Shown: positions 1-6,023 of the stretch, one piece after another
Layout: the number at the start of each line of letters is the position of its first letter
Position numbering within the stretch: the stretch's first letter is position 1
Assembly: GCA_030427295.1 (NCBI GenBank)
Contig: JAUHWS010000010.1
Coordinates: 1-36,779, forward strand
Length of the DNA stretch: 36,779 nucleotides
Origin: a bacterium
GTDB lineage: Bacteria; Patescibacteriota; Gracilibacteria; UM-FILTER-43-11
Direction of reading: 5' to 3'
Program-made: the position numbers and the translations under genes
The notes under the pieces: model-generated
The model's input: the letters and a program-made list of their open reading frames with translations, nothing else
Database searches by the model: none
What the model was told of the DNA's origin: nothing

Positions 1-28
1 AGCTCCAAGCTCCAAGCTCCAAGCTATA
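1..28. repeat. Heptamer tract (agctcca x3)
   Basis: Three exact copies of agctcca followed by agctata give a period of 7 bp. The window starts inside this tract, so it may extend further left. Related agct-containing heptads, partly reverse complementary, occur at 26514-26541 and 26622-26656. Confidence 0.8.
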
Positions 29-136
29 CCTCGCACTTTGCACTCCCCACTTTAGGCGAAAGTATATACTCACCCTCTCCCCAACTATATACCTATCCTC
101 TTCAGAATGTTGGGGTTCATCTCAGTACTTTTTTCA

Positions 137-171
137 GCAAGCGATTAGCGAATAGCGAGTAGCGAATAGCT
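137..171. repeat. Heptamer tract (attagcg/aatagcg)
   Basis: The heptads gcaagcg, attagcg, aatagcg, agtagcg and aatagct read in register. The word is ANTAGCG, related to the 13-unit array at 1865-1955. Confidence 0.7.
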
Positions 172-193
172 GAAATAGATCTTAGAATAGGAC

Positions 194-261
194 TACGCGC
201 TAAATGCTAATCGCTACACGCTCAAAAAATCAACTCGTAATTAGTCACTTGTAATTCGTAA
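194..261. repeat. Two heptamer tracts inside copy C
   Basis: Positions 194-221 read tacgcgc, taaatgc, taatcgc, tacacgc. Positions 234-261 read ctcgtaa, ttagtca, cttgtaa, ttcgtaa. Both have a 7-bp period but use different words. The first is close to the reverse complement of the ANTAGCG family. Confidence 0.6.
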
Positions 262-323
262 CCAAGAATAAAGTATATACTCACCTCAACCCAAAGTATA
301 TACTCACCCCAAACCTCAATGTC

Positions 324-393
324 ACTCCCGAGCCTTTATGGTCCACGAGCTTAGCGAGTGGTTTACCAAAAAGGTGAACTCGGGAGTCTTTTT
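324..393 (+). terminator. Long imperfect hairpin followed by a T-run
   Basis: The outer arms ACTCCCGAG (324-332) and CTCGGGAGT (379-387) are exact complements. Inside them CCTTT can pair with AAAGG, TGGT with ACCA and CCAC with GTGG, so most of the 64 nt folds into one long irregular hairpin. CTTTTT follows on the plus strand, which fits an intrinsic terminator or the 3' end of a small structured RNA. No gene lies immediately upstream within the window. The stem is longer and more elaborate than a usual terminator. Confidence 0.6.
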
Positions 394-469
394 GAATTCA
401 GAGGTTCCAGATACAGACGACTCTTGGATCAAGCCAAAGAGTGACAAGCCACAACTTACCTATTTAAAA

Positions 470-504
470 CGCTAAACGCTACACGCTGACCGCTAAGCGC
501 TATA
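470..504. repeat. Heptamer tract (cgctaaa family)
   Basis: Five in-register heptads: cgctaaa, cgctaca, cgctgac, cgctaag, cgctata. This is the reverse-complement sense of the ANTAGCG family. A near-identical string of words occurs at 32726-32760. Confidence 0.75.
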
Positions 505-515
505 AAAAAAGCATA

Positions 516-544
516 TTCAATTCAAGCTCATTATATAGTATGAT
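516..544 (+). promoter_or_regulatory. Possible sigma-70 promoter for purQ
   Basis: TTCAAT (516-521), a 17-bp spacer and TATGAT (539-544) would start transcription about 20 nt before the purQ start codon. The -35 box is weak, and an overlapping TATAGT (534-539) is an alternative -10. Confidence 0.35.
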
Positions 545-571
545 CTAGATGTCCTTTAATGTGTATCCTTT

Positions 572-1876
572 ATGAAAAAATTTGCGGTCATTTCTTTTCC
601 GGGAACGAATTGTGAAGCCGAGACGGTCCGGGCGTTTAAACGTCATGGAATGGACGCGGAGGTGGTGCTTTGGAATGATCAGGGGCTTTTGGAAGGCGAT
701 CGTTTAGATGAATTTGATGGTTACTGTCTGCCGGGGGGATTCAGTTATGAAGACCGGGGACGGAGTGCGATTGTGGCGGCTCAAGATCCAATCATGGAGA
801 TGGTGAAGGCTGAGGCAGATCGAGGCAAGGTGGTGCTTGGAATTTGTAATGGGGCTCAGATGTTGGTGGAAACGGGTTTGATTCCGGGTTACGACAACAA
901 GGCGTTGACGATGGGTTTGGGTTGGAATGAGATGCGGGTGGAGGATCGGGTGTTGGATACGGGGTTTCGAAATGAGTGGGTTTATTTAAAGAATGTGGCC
1001 CCCAAGGGTCGCTCGGCTTTTAATGATTTTGAAGATTTGCTGCATGTTCCTTTGGCAAATGGCGAGGGCCGTTTCGTGATTCCCTCCGAGCTTCTCAAGG
1101 TGTTGGAATCCAACCATCAAATCATTTTTAAATATTCGGATGCCAGTGGTCAGATAAGTTCTGAGTACCCTGTCACTCCCAATGGTGCGGTGGATGGCGT
1201 GGCGGCGGTTTGTAATCCTGCGGGCAATGTGATGGCGATCATGCCCCATCCTGAACGGGATCCCAATGGCAGTGGCGAACTTATTTTTGATTCGATCAAA
1301 CGCTATTTTGAGCGGGATTCAAAGACAGAATACGCGTCTTTGGGTCAGGGGCAGGTCACAGATGAGATTCAGCCTAAAAAATCCTATGATGTGGAATTTT
1401 ATATTCGTTTGATCATCACGGACAATGCGGAACGGACGATTGAAGAGGCCCTGCTTCGAAAGGGGCTTTCACTTCATTTGGATCGTTTTGAATTCTATGG
1501 GATCAATCTGGCTTCTGGAGTTTCAGCGGAGGAGGCAATTGCTCGAATCATGCAGTCGGGTGAGCTGGCGAACTTTAATAAGCATTTGGTTTTTGTTCGG
1601 ACGTCCGAGGGGGTCTTTCAATATGAGGCTACAAAAGGATTGAAATCGGCTACCTTGAATTTGGATCACACCGTCATCACATCCGATGATAAGGATTTTA
1701 TGGGCCAATCCAAAAAAGCAGCGATCAATGCACATTCGGGGCATTTGATTCAGACGATGGATTATGGAGTCTTGTGGCATTTTTCTGAAACAGACGAGGT
1801 GACCATCAAGAAAGCTATTGATTCTCATGTGCTACACAATCCGTATTCGATGGTTCTTTATAGAAGTAACGACTAA
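572..1876 (+). CDS. purQ: PurQ-type glutamine amidotransferase (FGAM synthase subunit) with C-terminal extension
   Basis: Residues 1-250 read as PurQ, the class I glutamine amidotransferase subunit of phosphoribosylformylglycinamidine synthase, which supplies ammonia for purine synthesis. The N-terminal GTNCE (11-15), the nucleophile elbow LGICNGAQML with Cys92, and IMPHPER with His226 and Glu228 complete the catalytic triad. PurQ is normally about 220-260 residues; this protein has 434. Residues 271-345 look like a PurS-type module (a strand, a helix with EEALLRKGL, then GVSAEEAIARI and a NFNKH segment), but I assign this only weakly. Residues 346-434 I do not recognise. No purL or other purine gene is in the window. 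The start ATG has no clear Shine-Dalgarno sequence. The last codons and the stop lie inside a 7-bp repeat array. Confidence 0.85.
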   Translation: MKKFAVISFPGTNCEAETVRAFKRHGMDAEVVLWNDQGLLEGDRLDEFDGYCLPGGFSYEDRGRSAIVAAQDPIMEMVKAEADRGKVVLGICNGAQMLVETGLIPGYDNKALTMGLGWNEMRVEDRVLDTGFRNEWVYLKNVAPKGRSAFNDFEDLLHVPLANGEGRFVIPSELLKVLESNHQIIFKYSDASGQISSEYPVTPNGAVDGVAAVCNPAGNVMAIMPHPERDPNGSGELIFDSIKRYFERDSKTEYASLGQGQVTDEIQPKKSYDVEFYIRLIITDNAERTIEEALLRKGLSLHLDRFEFYGINLASGVSAEEAIARIMQSGELANFNKHLVFVRTSEGVFQYEATKGLKSATLNLDHTVITSDDKDFMGQSKKAAINAHSGHLIQTMDYGVLWHFSETDEVTIKKAIDSHVLHNPYSMVLYRSND

Positions 1877-1955
1877 CGACTAACGAGTAGCGATTAACGA
1901 ATAACGAATAGCGACTAACGAATAACGAATAGCGACTAACGAATAACGAATAGCG
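1865..1955. repeat. Array of 13 heptamers, consensus ANTARCG
   Basis: Ninety-one bases divide exactly into 13 units of 7 bp: agtaacg, actaacg, actaacg, agtagcg, attaacg, aataacg, aatagcg and so on. A higher-order 21-bp unit (actaacg-aataacg-aatagcg type) repeats three times at 1893-1955. The array begins inside the last codons of purQ and supplies its TAA stop. Confidence 0.9.
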
Positions 1956-1981
1956 ATTAAGTATTAAATTTCTTATTGTAT

Positions 1982-2323
1982 ATGAAAGATCTTGCGCCTC
2001 AGATTTTTAGACAGCGTTTAATCATTGAAGGGTTTCCAGATTTTGAAATTTCTGACCTTCACATCAAAGATTACCTTTCTACTTTATCGAATGAAATTGG
2101 GATGGTGACTTTGCTTGACCCGGTGACTCACCGTTCAGACCAATTTGGTTGGGCGGGATGGATCCATTGGGAAACCTCTGGGGCTCATTTTTATGCCTGG
2201 GAGCAACCTCAATTGTTTTTCAGTGTGGATATTTATACCTGTAAATCCTTTGAGGTTGAAGATGCAACCCAATTTACAAAAGAATTTTTTGAAGCCTCTG
2301 AGCTTGTTTTTAAGGAAGTTTGA
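1982..2323 (+). CDS. SpeD-like (S-adenosylmethionine decarboxylase superfamily) protein, divergent
   Basis: This 113-residue protein resembles the small bacterial SpeD chain. Its core runs WETSGAHFYAW followed by FFSVDIYTCK, comparable to the SpeD segments ESHISIHTWPE and AVDIFTC. Ser66 sits where the serine that self-cleaves to the pyruvoyl group is expected, and Cys87 matches the conserved YTC/FTC cysteine. By my hand alignment the HTWPE histidine is replaced by Tyr71, so activity or substrate may differ. SpeD homologues that decarboxylate ornithine or arginine have been reported in candidate-phyla bacteria. No spermidine synthase is nearby. I chose ATG 1982 over the in-frame TTG at 1976. 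Its stop is followed directly by heptamer repeats. Confidence 0.65.
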   Translation: MKDLAPQIFRQRLIIEGFPDFEISDLHIKDYLSTLSNEIGMVTLLDPVTHRSDQFGWAGWIHWETSGAHFYAWEQPQLFFSVDIYTCKSFEVEDATQFTKEFFEASELVFKEV

Positions 2324-2358
2324 TGCTTCACTTACTCCTTAATCCATAACCCTTACTC
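2324..2358. repeat. Heptamer tract directly after the speD-like stop
   Basis: tgcttca, cttactc, cttaatc, cataacc, cttactc: five in-register heptads starting at the first base after TGA (2321-2323) and filling nearly all of the gap to the next start codon at 2367. Confidence 0.65.
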
Positions 2359-2366
2359 CTACAAAA

Positions 2367-2831
2367 ATGCCAAAGTCAGTGTCCGTTTTGCTTCACAACA
2401 TTCGGAGCATGCACAATGTGGGGTCGATTTTTAGGACGGCGGATGCGGCTGGGGTGATTCATCTTTATTTGACGGGGTATACGGCTTGTCCTCCTCGAAA
2501 AGAGATTACTAAAACAGCTTTGGGGGCAGATACTTTTGTGTCCTGGTCTTATCACAAGGATCCGGACAGTTTGCTCCGTGAATTAAAAGCTAAGGAATAT
2601 CAGATTGCGGCGCTGGAAAAGAATGAAGAGAGTCAGGATATTTTTTCGTTTGAGGGACTTGATTCTGATCGACCTGTTTGTTTGATTTTGGGGAATGAGG
2701 TGGGTGGGGTTGAAAGCGATTTGCTCAACCTTTCTGATGAGGTTTTGCATATTCCGATGCGGGGTCAAAAGGATTCGCTCAATGTGAGTGTGGCGTTTGG
2801 GATTGGGGTTTATTTAGTTACGAATTACTAA
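2367..2831 (+). CDS. SpoU/TrmH-family RNA 2'-O-methyltransferase
   Basis: SPOUT-class methyltransferases transfer a methyl group from S-adenosylmethionine to a ribose 2'-OH of tRNA or rRNA through a trefoil-knot fold. All three family motifs are present: motif 1 HNIRSMHNVGSIFRTADAAG (10-29, with the catalytic-type Asn and Arg), motif 2 LILGNEVGGV (106-115) and motif 3 IPMRGQKDSLNVSVA (129-143). The protein is only 154 residues, so it is a bare catalytic core without the N-terminal RNA-binding domain of RlmB-type members, more like TrmL in size. The substrate cannot be told from sequence. The final codons for Val-Thr-Asn-Tyr and the TAA stop are part of a ttacgaa heptamer tract. Confidence 0.88.
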   Translation: MPKSVSVLLHNIRSMHNVGSIFRTADAAGVIHLYLTGYTACPPRKEITKTALGADTFVSWSYHKDPDSLLRELKAKEYQIAALEKNEESQDIFSFEGLDSDRPVCLILGNEVGGVESDLLNLSDEVLHIPMRGQKDSLNVSVAFGIGVYLVTNY

Positions 2832-2845
2832 TTACGAGTTACGAA
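2818..2845. repeat. Heptamer tract spanning the spoU stop codon
   Basis: ttacgaa, ttactaa, ttacgag, ttacgaa: four heptads. The tract encodes the last residues of the methyltransferase and contains its TAA stop (2829-2831). Confidence 0.8.
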
Positions 2846-2854
2846 TTTATTTTG

Positions 2855-3013
2855 GAGCGTTTAGCGGTTAGTGTGTAGCGTTTAGCTCCATTTAAAATAT
2901 GCCCTTGCTAGACGCTGATCACTTATAAATTACGAGTTACGAATTTATTTGAGCGCTTAGCGCGTAGTCCTATTTTAGCTATTCGCTAGTCACTGGCCGC
3001 TAGCCGCTTATAA
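2855..3013. repeat. Composite heptamer region downstream of spoU
   Basis: Several 7-bp-period tracts sit end to end. Positions 2855-2889 read gagcgtt, tagcggt, tagtgtg, tagcgtt, tagctcc. Positions 2907-2948 read gctagac, gctgatc, acttata, aattacg, agttacg, aatttat. Positions 2951-3013 read gagcgct, tagcgcg, tagtcct and so on to ctagccg. A segment of about 30 bp (attacgagttacgaattt, then gagcg and ttagcg) occurs twice, near 2832 and 2932. This fills most of the 337-base gap between spoU and the lipoprotein gene. Confidence 0.7.
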
Positions 3014-3044
3014 ATGACAAATTGTTTTTATTCTGTATTTGGCT

Positions 3045-3062
3045 CCCCCTTGCCAAAGGGGG
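3045..3062. repeat. C/G-rich hairpin
   Basis: CCCCCTT (3045-3051) and AAGGGGG (3056-3062) pair around a 4-nt loop, followed by a further GGGGGG at 3065-3070. It is more GC-rich than its surroundings. There is no T-run next to it, so I do not call a terminator. Confidence 0.5.
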
Positions 3063-3117
3063 CTGGGGGGATCTTCTCTTTACGAATGGTTTACGAATGG
3101 TTTTTGGGTAACTTAAC

Positions 3118-3152
3118 AAAAAACCCCTGGTCATTTCTAACGAGGGGTTTTT
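3118..3152 (-). terminator. Intrinsic terminator of the lipoprotein gene
   Basis: AAAAACCCCT (3119-3128) and AGGGGTTTTT (3143-3152) form a 10-bp stem with a 14-nt loop, 17 nt past the minus-strand stop codon. The A/T-flanked stem would end in a U-run in either direction. Confidence 0.8.
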
Positions 3153-3168
3153 GGAGTTTTAATTTGAA

Positions 3169-3699
3169 TTACGGGGTGACGATGGGGGCGGTTTCGAGTT
3201 CGTAACCATGTTCTTCTGCGAAGGCTTCTTGTGCGCTATCTAGAGCGGTGTAAGCGTTGTCCGCGGCTTGGTTGATTTCTTCAAAGATAGCGGATTCTTC
3301 ATCGATCATTTCTTGAGGAAGATCACCTTCGACTTCGGCCATGCGTTTCCAAAGTTCAATGAGTTTTGAATCTTGGTTTTCAAGGACGCTGATCATATCA
3401 TCAAGGTCATCAGCAAAAGCACTTTTTAATCCATCGTCTCCCTTAAGATCATCCATGGCTTTGATTTCATCACGGATTCCTTTGACGGTTTCGATGGTTT
3501 CGAGTCGTTTTTGGTCAAGTCCATCCAGGTCGCCTTCAAGTGGCGTGGCATCGGATTGATCGACGTATTCGTTGTAGGCATCGATGGCTTTAGTGTGAGT
3601 TTCGACAACAGTGTCGTTGTAAGCAACAGGGTCGACAAATAGGTCGCATCCACTAAGAGCTAGGGCTCCAATGACGAAGCTGAGAAATAGTTTTTTCAT
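3169..3699 (-). CDS. Predicted lipoprotein of unknown function
   Basis: The N-terminus is a type II signal peptide: MKK, a hydrophobic stretch, then the lipobox LSGC with Cys18 as the lipidated residue. The mature part (about 158 residues) is very acidic and predicted mainly helical, with regularly spaced Asp/Glu and few aromatic residues. It would sit on the outer face of the membrane. Lipidation needs Lgt, which is encoded in this window at 20968-21714. A clear promoter (3743-3770) and terminator (3118-3152) flank it, so it is probably transcribed alone. I do not recognise a specific family. Confidence 0.8.
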   Translation of the reverse strand: MKKLFLSFVIGALALSGCDLFVDPVAYNDTVVETHTKAIDAYNEYVDQSDATPLEGDLDGLDQKRLETIETVKGIRDEIKAMDDLKGDDGLKSAFADDLDDMISVLENQDSKLIELWKRMAEVEGDLPQEMIDEESAIFEEINQAADNAYTALDSAQEAFAEEHGYELETAPIVTP

Positions 3700-3720
3700 T
3701 TTTTTGAGGTAAAATAAATA

Positions 3721-3761
3721 AAAAGGACAACAGTTTATGGTTAGTATACCGTTGCCCTTTT
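3721..3761 (-). terminator. Hairpin overlapping the lipoprotein promoter
   Basis: AAAAGGACAAC (3721-3731) pairs with GTTGCCCTTTT (3751-3761), with one mismatch (A-C). On the minus strand a T-rich run follows, so a transcript arriving from the pseudogene side could end here. The -10 box of the lipoprotein promoter lies in the loop, so transcripts starting there carry only one arm. Confidence 0.5.
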
Positions 3762-3770
3762 GAATTGCAA
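3743..3770 (-). promoter_or_regulatory. Sigma-70 promoter of the lipoprotein gene
   Basis: On the minus strand: TTGCAA (3770-3765), 16 bp, TATACT (3748-3743). The predicted start near 3736 leaves a leader of about 37 nt before the ATG at 3699. Confidence 0.7.
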
Positions 3771-3789
3771 CTGTTTTTGGATTCCTAAG

Positions 3790-4125
3790 TTATCTTTGTT
3801 GAAGACCACTTCCAAGTATCCTTGCTAATTCCATCATTCTTTCCACTTTTTCTCTTGCACCTTCGCCAATGACTACCAAGACTTCTATCATCTCTACTCA
3901 CCTCTGTTATTTCTCTGCTGCTAGAATTACCATTTACTCTAATTTCCTCTCGAAGAATGCTTATATTTAAGCCTAGTACTCTGGCAAATTCGATTAATTG
4001 TTTCCCAAGCTCAGTGTCTGCTTCGCGTCTTTCTCCGTTACTACACTTAAATCTTGTGGTCTATTTTGCGCTAAATGCCTGGGATCGGATGTTTCAATAA
4101 CAAGATGACATTCAGAAGTTTCCAT
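3790..4125 (-). pseudogene. Frameshifted remnant of a small gene
   Basis: Three reading frames in succession look protein-like on the minus strand. From ATG 4125 the first frame reads METSECHLVIETSDPRHL and continues to a TAA after 43 codons. A second frame then carries EADTELGKQLIEFARVLGL and ISILREEIRVNGNSSSREI. A third frame carries MIEVLVVIGEGAREKVERMM and ends LARILGSGLQQR with TAA at 3790-3792. Joining them needs two frameshifts. I infer a decayed gene, although sequencing or assembly errors could give the same picture. No family is recognised. It accounts for most of the 484-base gap between its neighbours. Confidence 0.5.
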
Positions 4126-4183
4126 ATGATTTTGGTGAGAGGGTAAGGGGATAACTTTAAAATACTTTAACTAATTAGTCAAC

Positions 4184-5446
4184 TTATTTGTTCTTGCCGG
4201 TGTAGTCTTCGACAAAGAGTGAAATGATGTTGGCGGTAGGGACGGCGATGATCATGCCGACGATGGCGAGGCCAACGCCTCCACCCAAATTGTAGCCCAA
4301 GCCGGCGCCGGCCAGGAGCGCAAAGATGACCACGACAGGATTGAGACCTACGGATCGTCCTACGATGAGGGGGACCAGGATGTTTCCCTCCACAAATTGC
4401 AGGATGGCATAAGCCGGAATGAGCCATAAGAAGAGGACGGGATCTTGATTCAAAGCAATCAAAGCGGCTGACGCAAAGGTGATGATGGGTCCAAAATAGG
4501 GAATGAATTCGGCCAAGGCAGAAACGAGTGAAAGGGTGAGCGCATAGTCAATGCCGATGACGGAGAAGATGATGAAGGTTAAAATTCCCATGGCCAAGGC
4601 AAGGAGGACTTGACCCCGAACCCATTCTCCAATCCGTGTGCTGACTTGTTTGGCTTTTAAGTTGAGGTAAGCGGAGTAGCGGTGAGGGAAAAGCGAATAG
4701 AAAAAATCGGAGGTGTGTTGGGAGTGGACCACCATGTAAAAAGTGATGATGAGGACCAGGGCTAGGTTGAAGATTCCGTTAAACACTGCAAAGATGGCAC
4801 CGAGGGCATTTTGGGCGAAGCCCTTAAGGTTGGTGGCCACGTCCAAAAGTCCACCACTGAGTTGTGACACCACTTGATCTTGATCGACCTGTTGCCAGAT
4901 TTGATCTATATAAGGTTGAAAGCTCTGAACAATCCATGAGTCACTGTAATTTCCATTCACCAAGTTCAAAACCATGTCCCTTAAGCTTGAGGCAATCTGC
5001 TCAATTTGATCCACAATGATGGGGATCAGGTTGGAGAACATCACGACAAAAATCCCAATGATAACAATATAAATCAAAATGATCCCCAGAGCCCGTGGGA
5101 TTCGACGAGTATGTAATTTATCCACCGCGGGATTGAGGGTGGCTGATAAGAATAGCGCCACCAAAAAAATGATGACCGTTCCTTGAATGATATTGAGTAC
5201 TCCCACAAGCCCAATGAGTAAGAGGATGGCAATGGTGGCTTTGACGACAGATGAAATGGAAATGGAAATCTTCACTTCTTGAATGTCCTTACCCTCCATC
5301 TTTCTGAGTGCTTTTTCACTCTCCTTTTCTAACCTTTTTTCTTTTTTGGATAATTTTAAGAGCTTTTCCCTCAATGAGCTCATCTTTTTTTGTGAGTTTT
5401 TGATAAACTCAGCTGCTTTTTCGGTGGGTGAGATTTTTTTACTCAT
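4184..5446 (-). CDS. AI-2E family transporter (PerM/YdiK-like permease)
   Basis: This is a multi-pass membrane protein of the AI-2E transporter family, whose members include quorum-signal exporters and Na+/H+ antiporters; the substrate here is not predictable. Residues 1-60 are a Lys/Glu-rich, probably coiled-coil cytoplasmic extension. Hydrophobic segments begin near residue 67. The family hallmarks are in the C-terminal half: EFIPYFGPIIT, then VEGNILVPLIVGRSVGLNP, and a terminal Gly-rich membrane segment before VPTANI. The length of 420 exceeds the usual ~350 because of the N-terminal extension. It lies 16 nt downstream of the pilin-like gene and is probably cotranscribed with it. Confidence 0.85.
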   Translation of the reverse strand: MSKKISPTEKAAEFIKNSQKKMSSLREKLLKLSKKEKRLEKESEKALRKMEGKDIQEVKISISISSVVKATIAILLLIGLVGVLNIIQGTVIIFLVALFLSATLNPAVDKLHTRRIPRALGIILIYIVIIGIFVVMFSNLIPIIVDQIEQIASSLRDMVLNLVNGNYSDSWIVQSFQPYIDQIWQQVDQDQVVSQLSGGLLDVATNLKGFAQNALGAIFAVFNGIFNLALVLIITFYMVVHSQHTSDFFYSLFPHRYSAYLNLKAKQVSTRIGEWVRGQVLLALAMGILTFIIFSVIGIDYALTLSLVSALAEFIPYFGPIITFASAALIALNQDPVLFLWLIPAYAILQFVEGNILVPLIVGRSVGLNPVVVIFALLAGAGLGYNLGGGVGLAIVGMIIAVPTANIISLFVEDYTGKNK

Positions 5447-5462
5447 ATTAAGTCACTCATTA

Positions 5463-5897
5463 TTATGATTCGGTGGCTAATTGCAAGACAATGTCCACGA
5501 TGAACCAGGCGGATAAACTGACAGCTAGGCCGATTAGCGCATACATGATAGTTTTTTTAGCGTCATCTTTGGAGGCATCTGACCCAAGGACATATTTGTA
5601 GCCTCCAATCATCACAAAAATGACTGAAATGGAACCGGCAATGATGATGAATACTTCCGAAAAAAACTTGATGAAGCAGGGGATTTGTCTCAGGGTGATT
5701 TCTCCGGTGCGGATCATCGTTGCTAATCCAATACACGCATCGCCATATCCTCCAATATTGGTGTTGTCGCCGGGCAGTAATGTTGGTGGATTAAAGTTGC
5801 TTTGAGCGAGCACGGTTGTACTCAGTCCAAATATCAGAAAAAGCATCAATAGGAATCGAGACATGATGATTTTAAGCGTGCTTTTTTTTGATTTCAT
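5463..5897 (-). CDS. TrbC/VirB2-like pilin-type small membrane protein
   Basis: The 144-residue protein has a signal peptide (hydrophobic 12-30, cleavage near Ala31), a short linker with Cys55 and Cys74, and two hydrophobic helices at about 79-100 and 115-138 joined by GGYKYVLGSDASKDDAKKT. This two-helix hairpin with a polar GSD(A/P)xK loop is typical of the TrbC/VirB2 pilin-like proteins common in candidate-phyla genomes, where they occur apart from conjugation machinery. No other type IV secretion genes are in the window. It is the first gene of a two-gene unit with the AI-2E permease. Confidence 0.7.
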   Translation of the reverse strand: MKSKKSTLKIIMSRFLLMLFLIFGLSTTVLAQSNFNPPTLLPGDNTNIGGYGDACIGLATMIRTGEITLRQIPCFIKFFSEVFIIIAGSISVIFVMIGGYKYVLGSDASKDDAKKTIMYALIGLAVSLSAWFIVDIVLQLATES

Positions 5898-5964
5898 TTG
5901 AGGAGACTAGGTGTTTTTAGATTAGCAAAACTTTTTAATTCTGACCAGTTGCTCTTTTATTCAG

Positions 5965-5992
5965 TTGAATTAATTGTTTGAAACGATACAAT
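5965..5992 (+). promoter_or_regulatory. Sigma-70 promoter of proS
   Basis: TTGAAT (5965-5970), 16 bp, TACAAT (5987-5992). Transcription would start near 5999, about 25 nt before the TTG start codon of proS. Confidence 0.6.
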
Positions 5993-6023
5993 GGAGATGT
6001 TTATTTTGTAACGCTTTTTTGTT

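Larger units (their letters stand above)
61..310. repeat. AGTATATAC paired-box element, copy C
   Basis: The element has two boxes at its left end (agtatatactcacc at 61-74; actatatacc at 84-93) and two at its right end (agtatatactcacc at 272-285; agtatatactcacccc at 295-310). The same four-box arrangement, with a similar outer span, recurs at 26233-26502 and 32317-32584. The core AGTATATACT is a perfect palindrome. In this copy the interior differs from the other two and consists of heptamer tracts. No coding potential is seen. The function is unknown; a protein-binding array or a small non-autonomous repeat are both possible. Confidence 0.7.

Noticed and set aside
1865-1955. CRISPR array
   Set aside because: Units of 7 bp without unique spacers of constant length, no 23-47 bp repeat, and no cas genes in the window.
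3014-3205. 63-residue plus-strand ORF
   Set aside because: It runs through the C/G hairpin and the terminator into the end of the antisense lipoprotein gene; no protein-like features.
3997-4125. Intact 43-residue gene starting at ATG 4125
   Set aside because: Protein-like sequence continues in another frame past its stop, which fits a frameshifted remnant better than a complete small gene.
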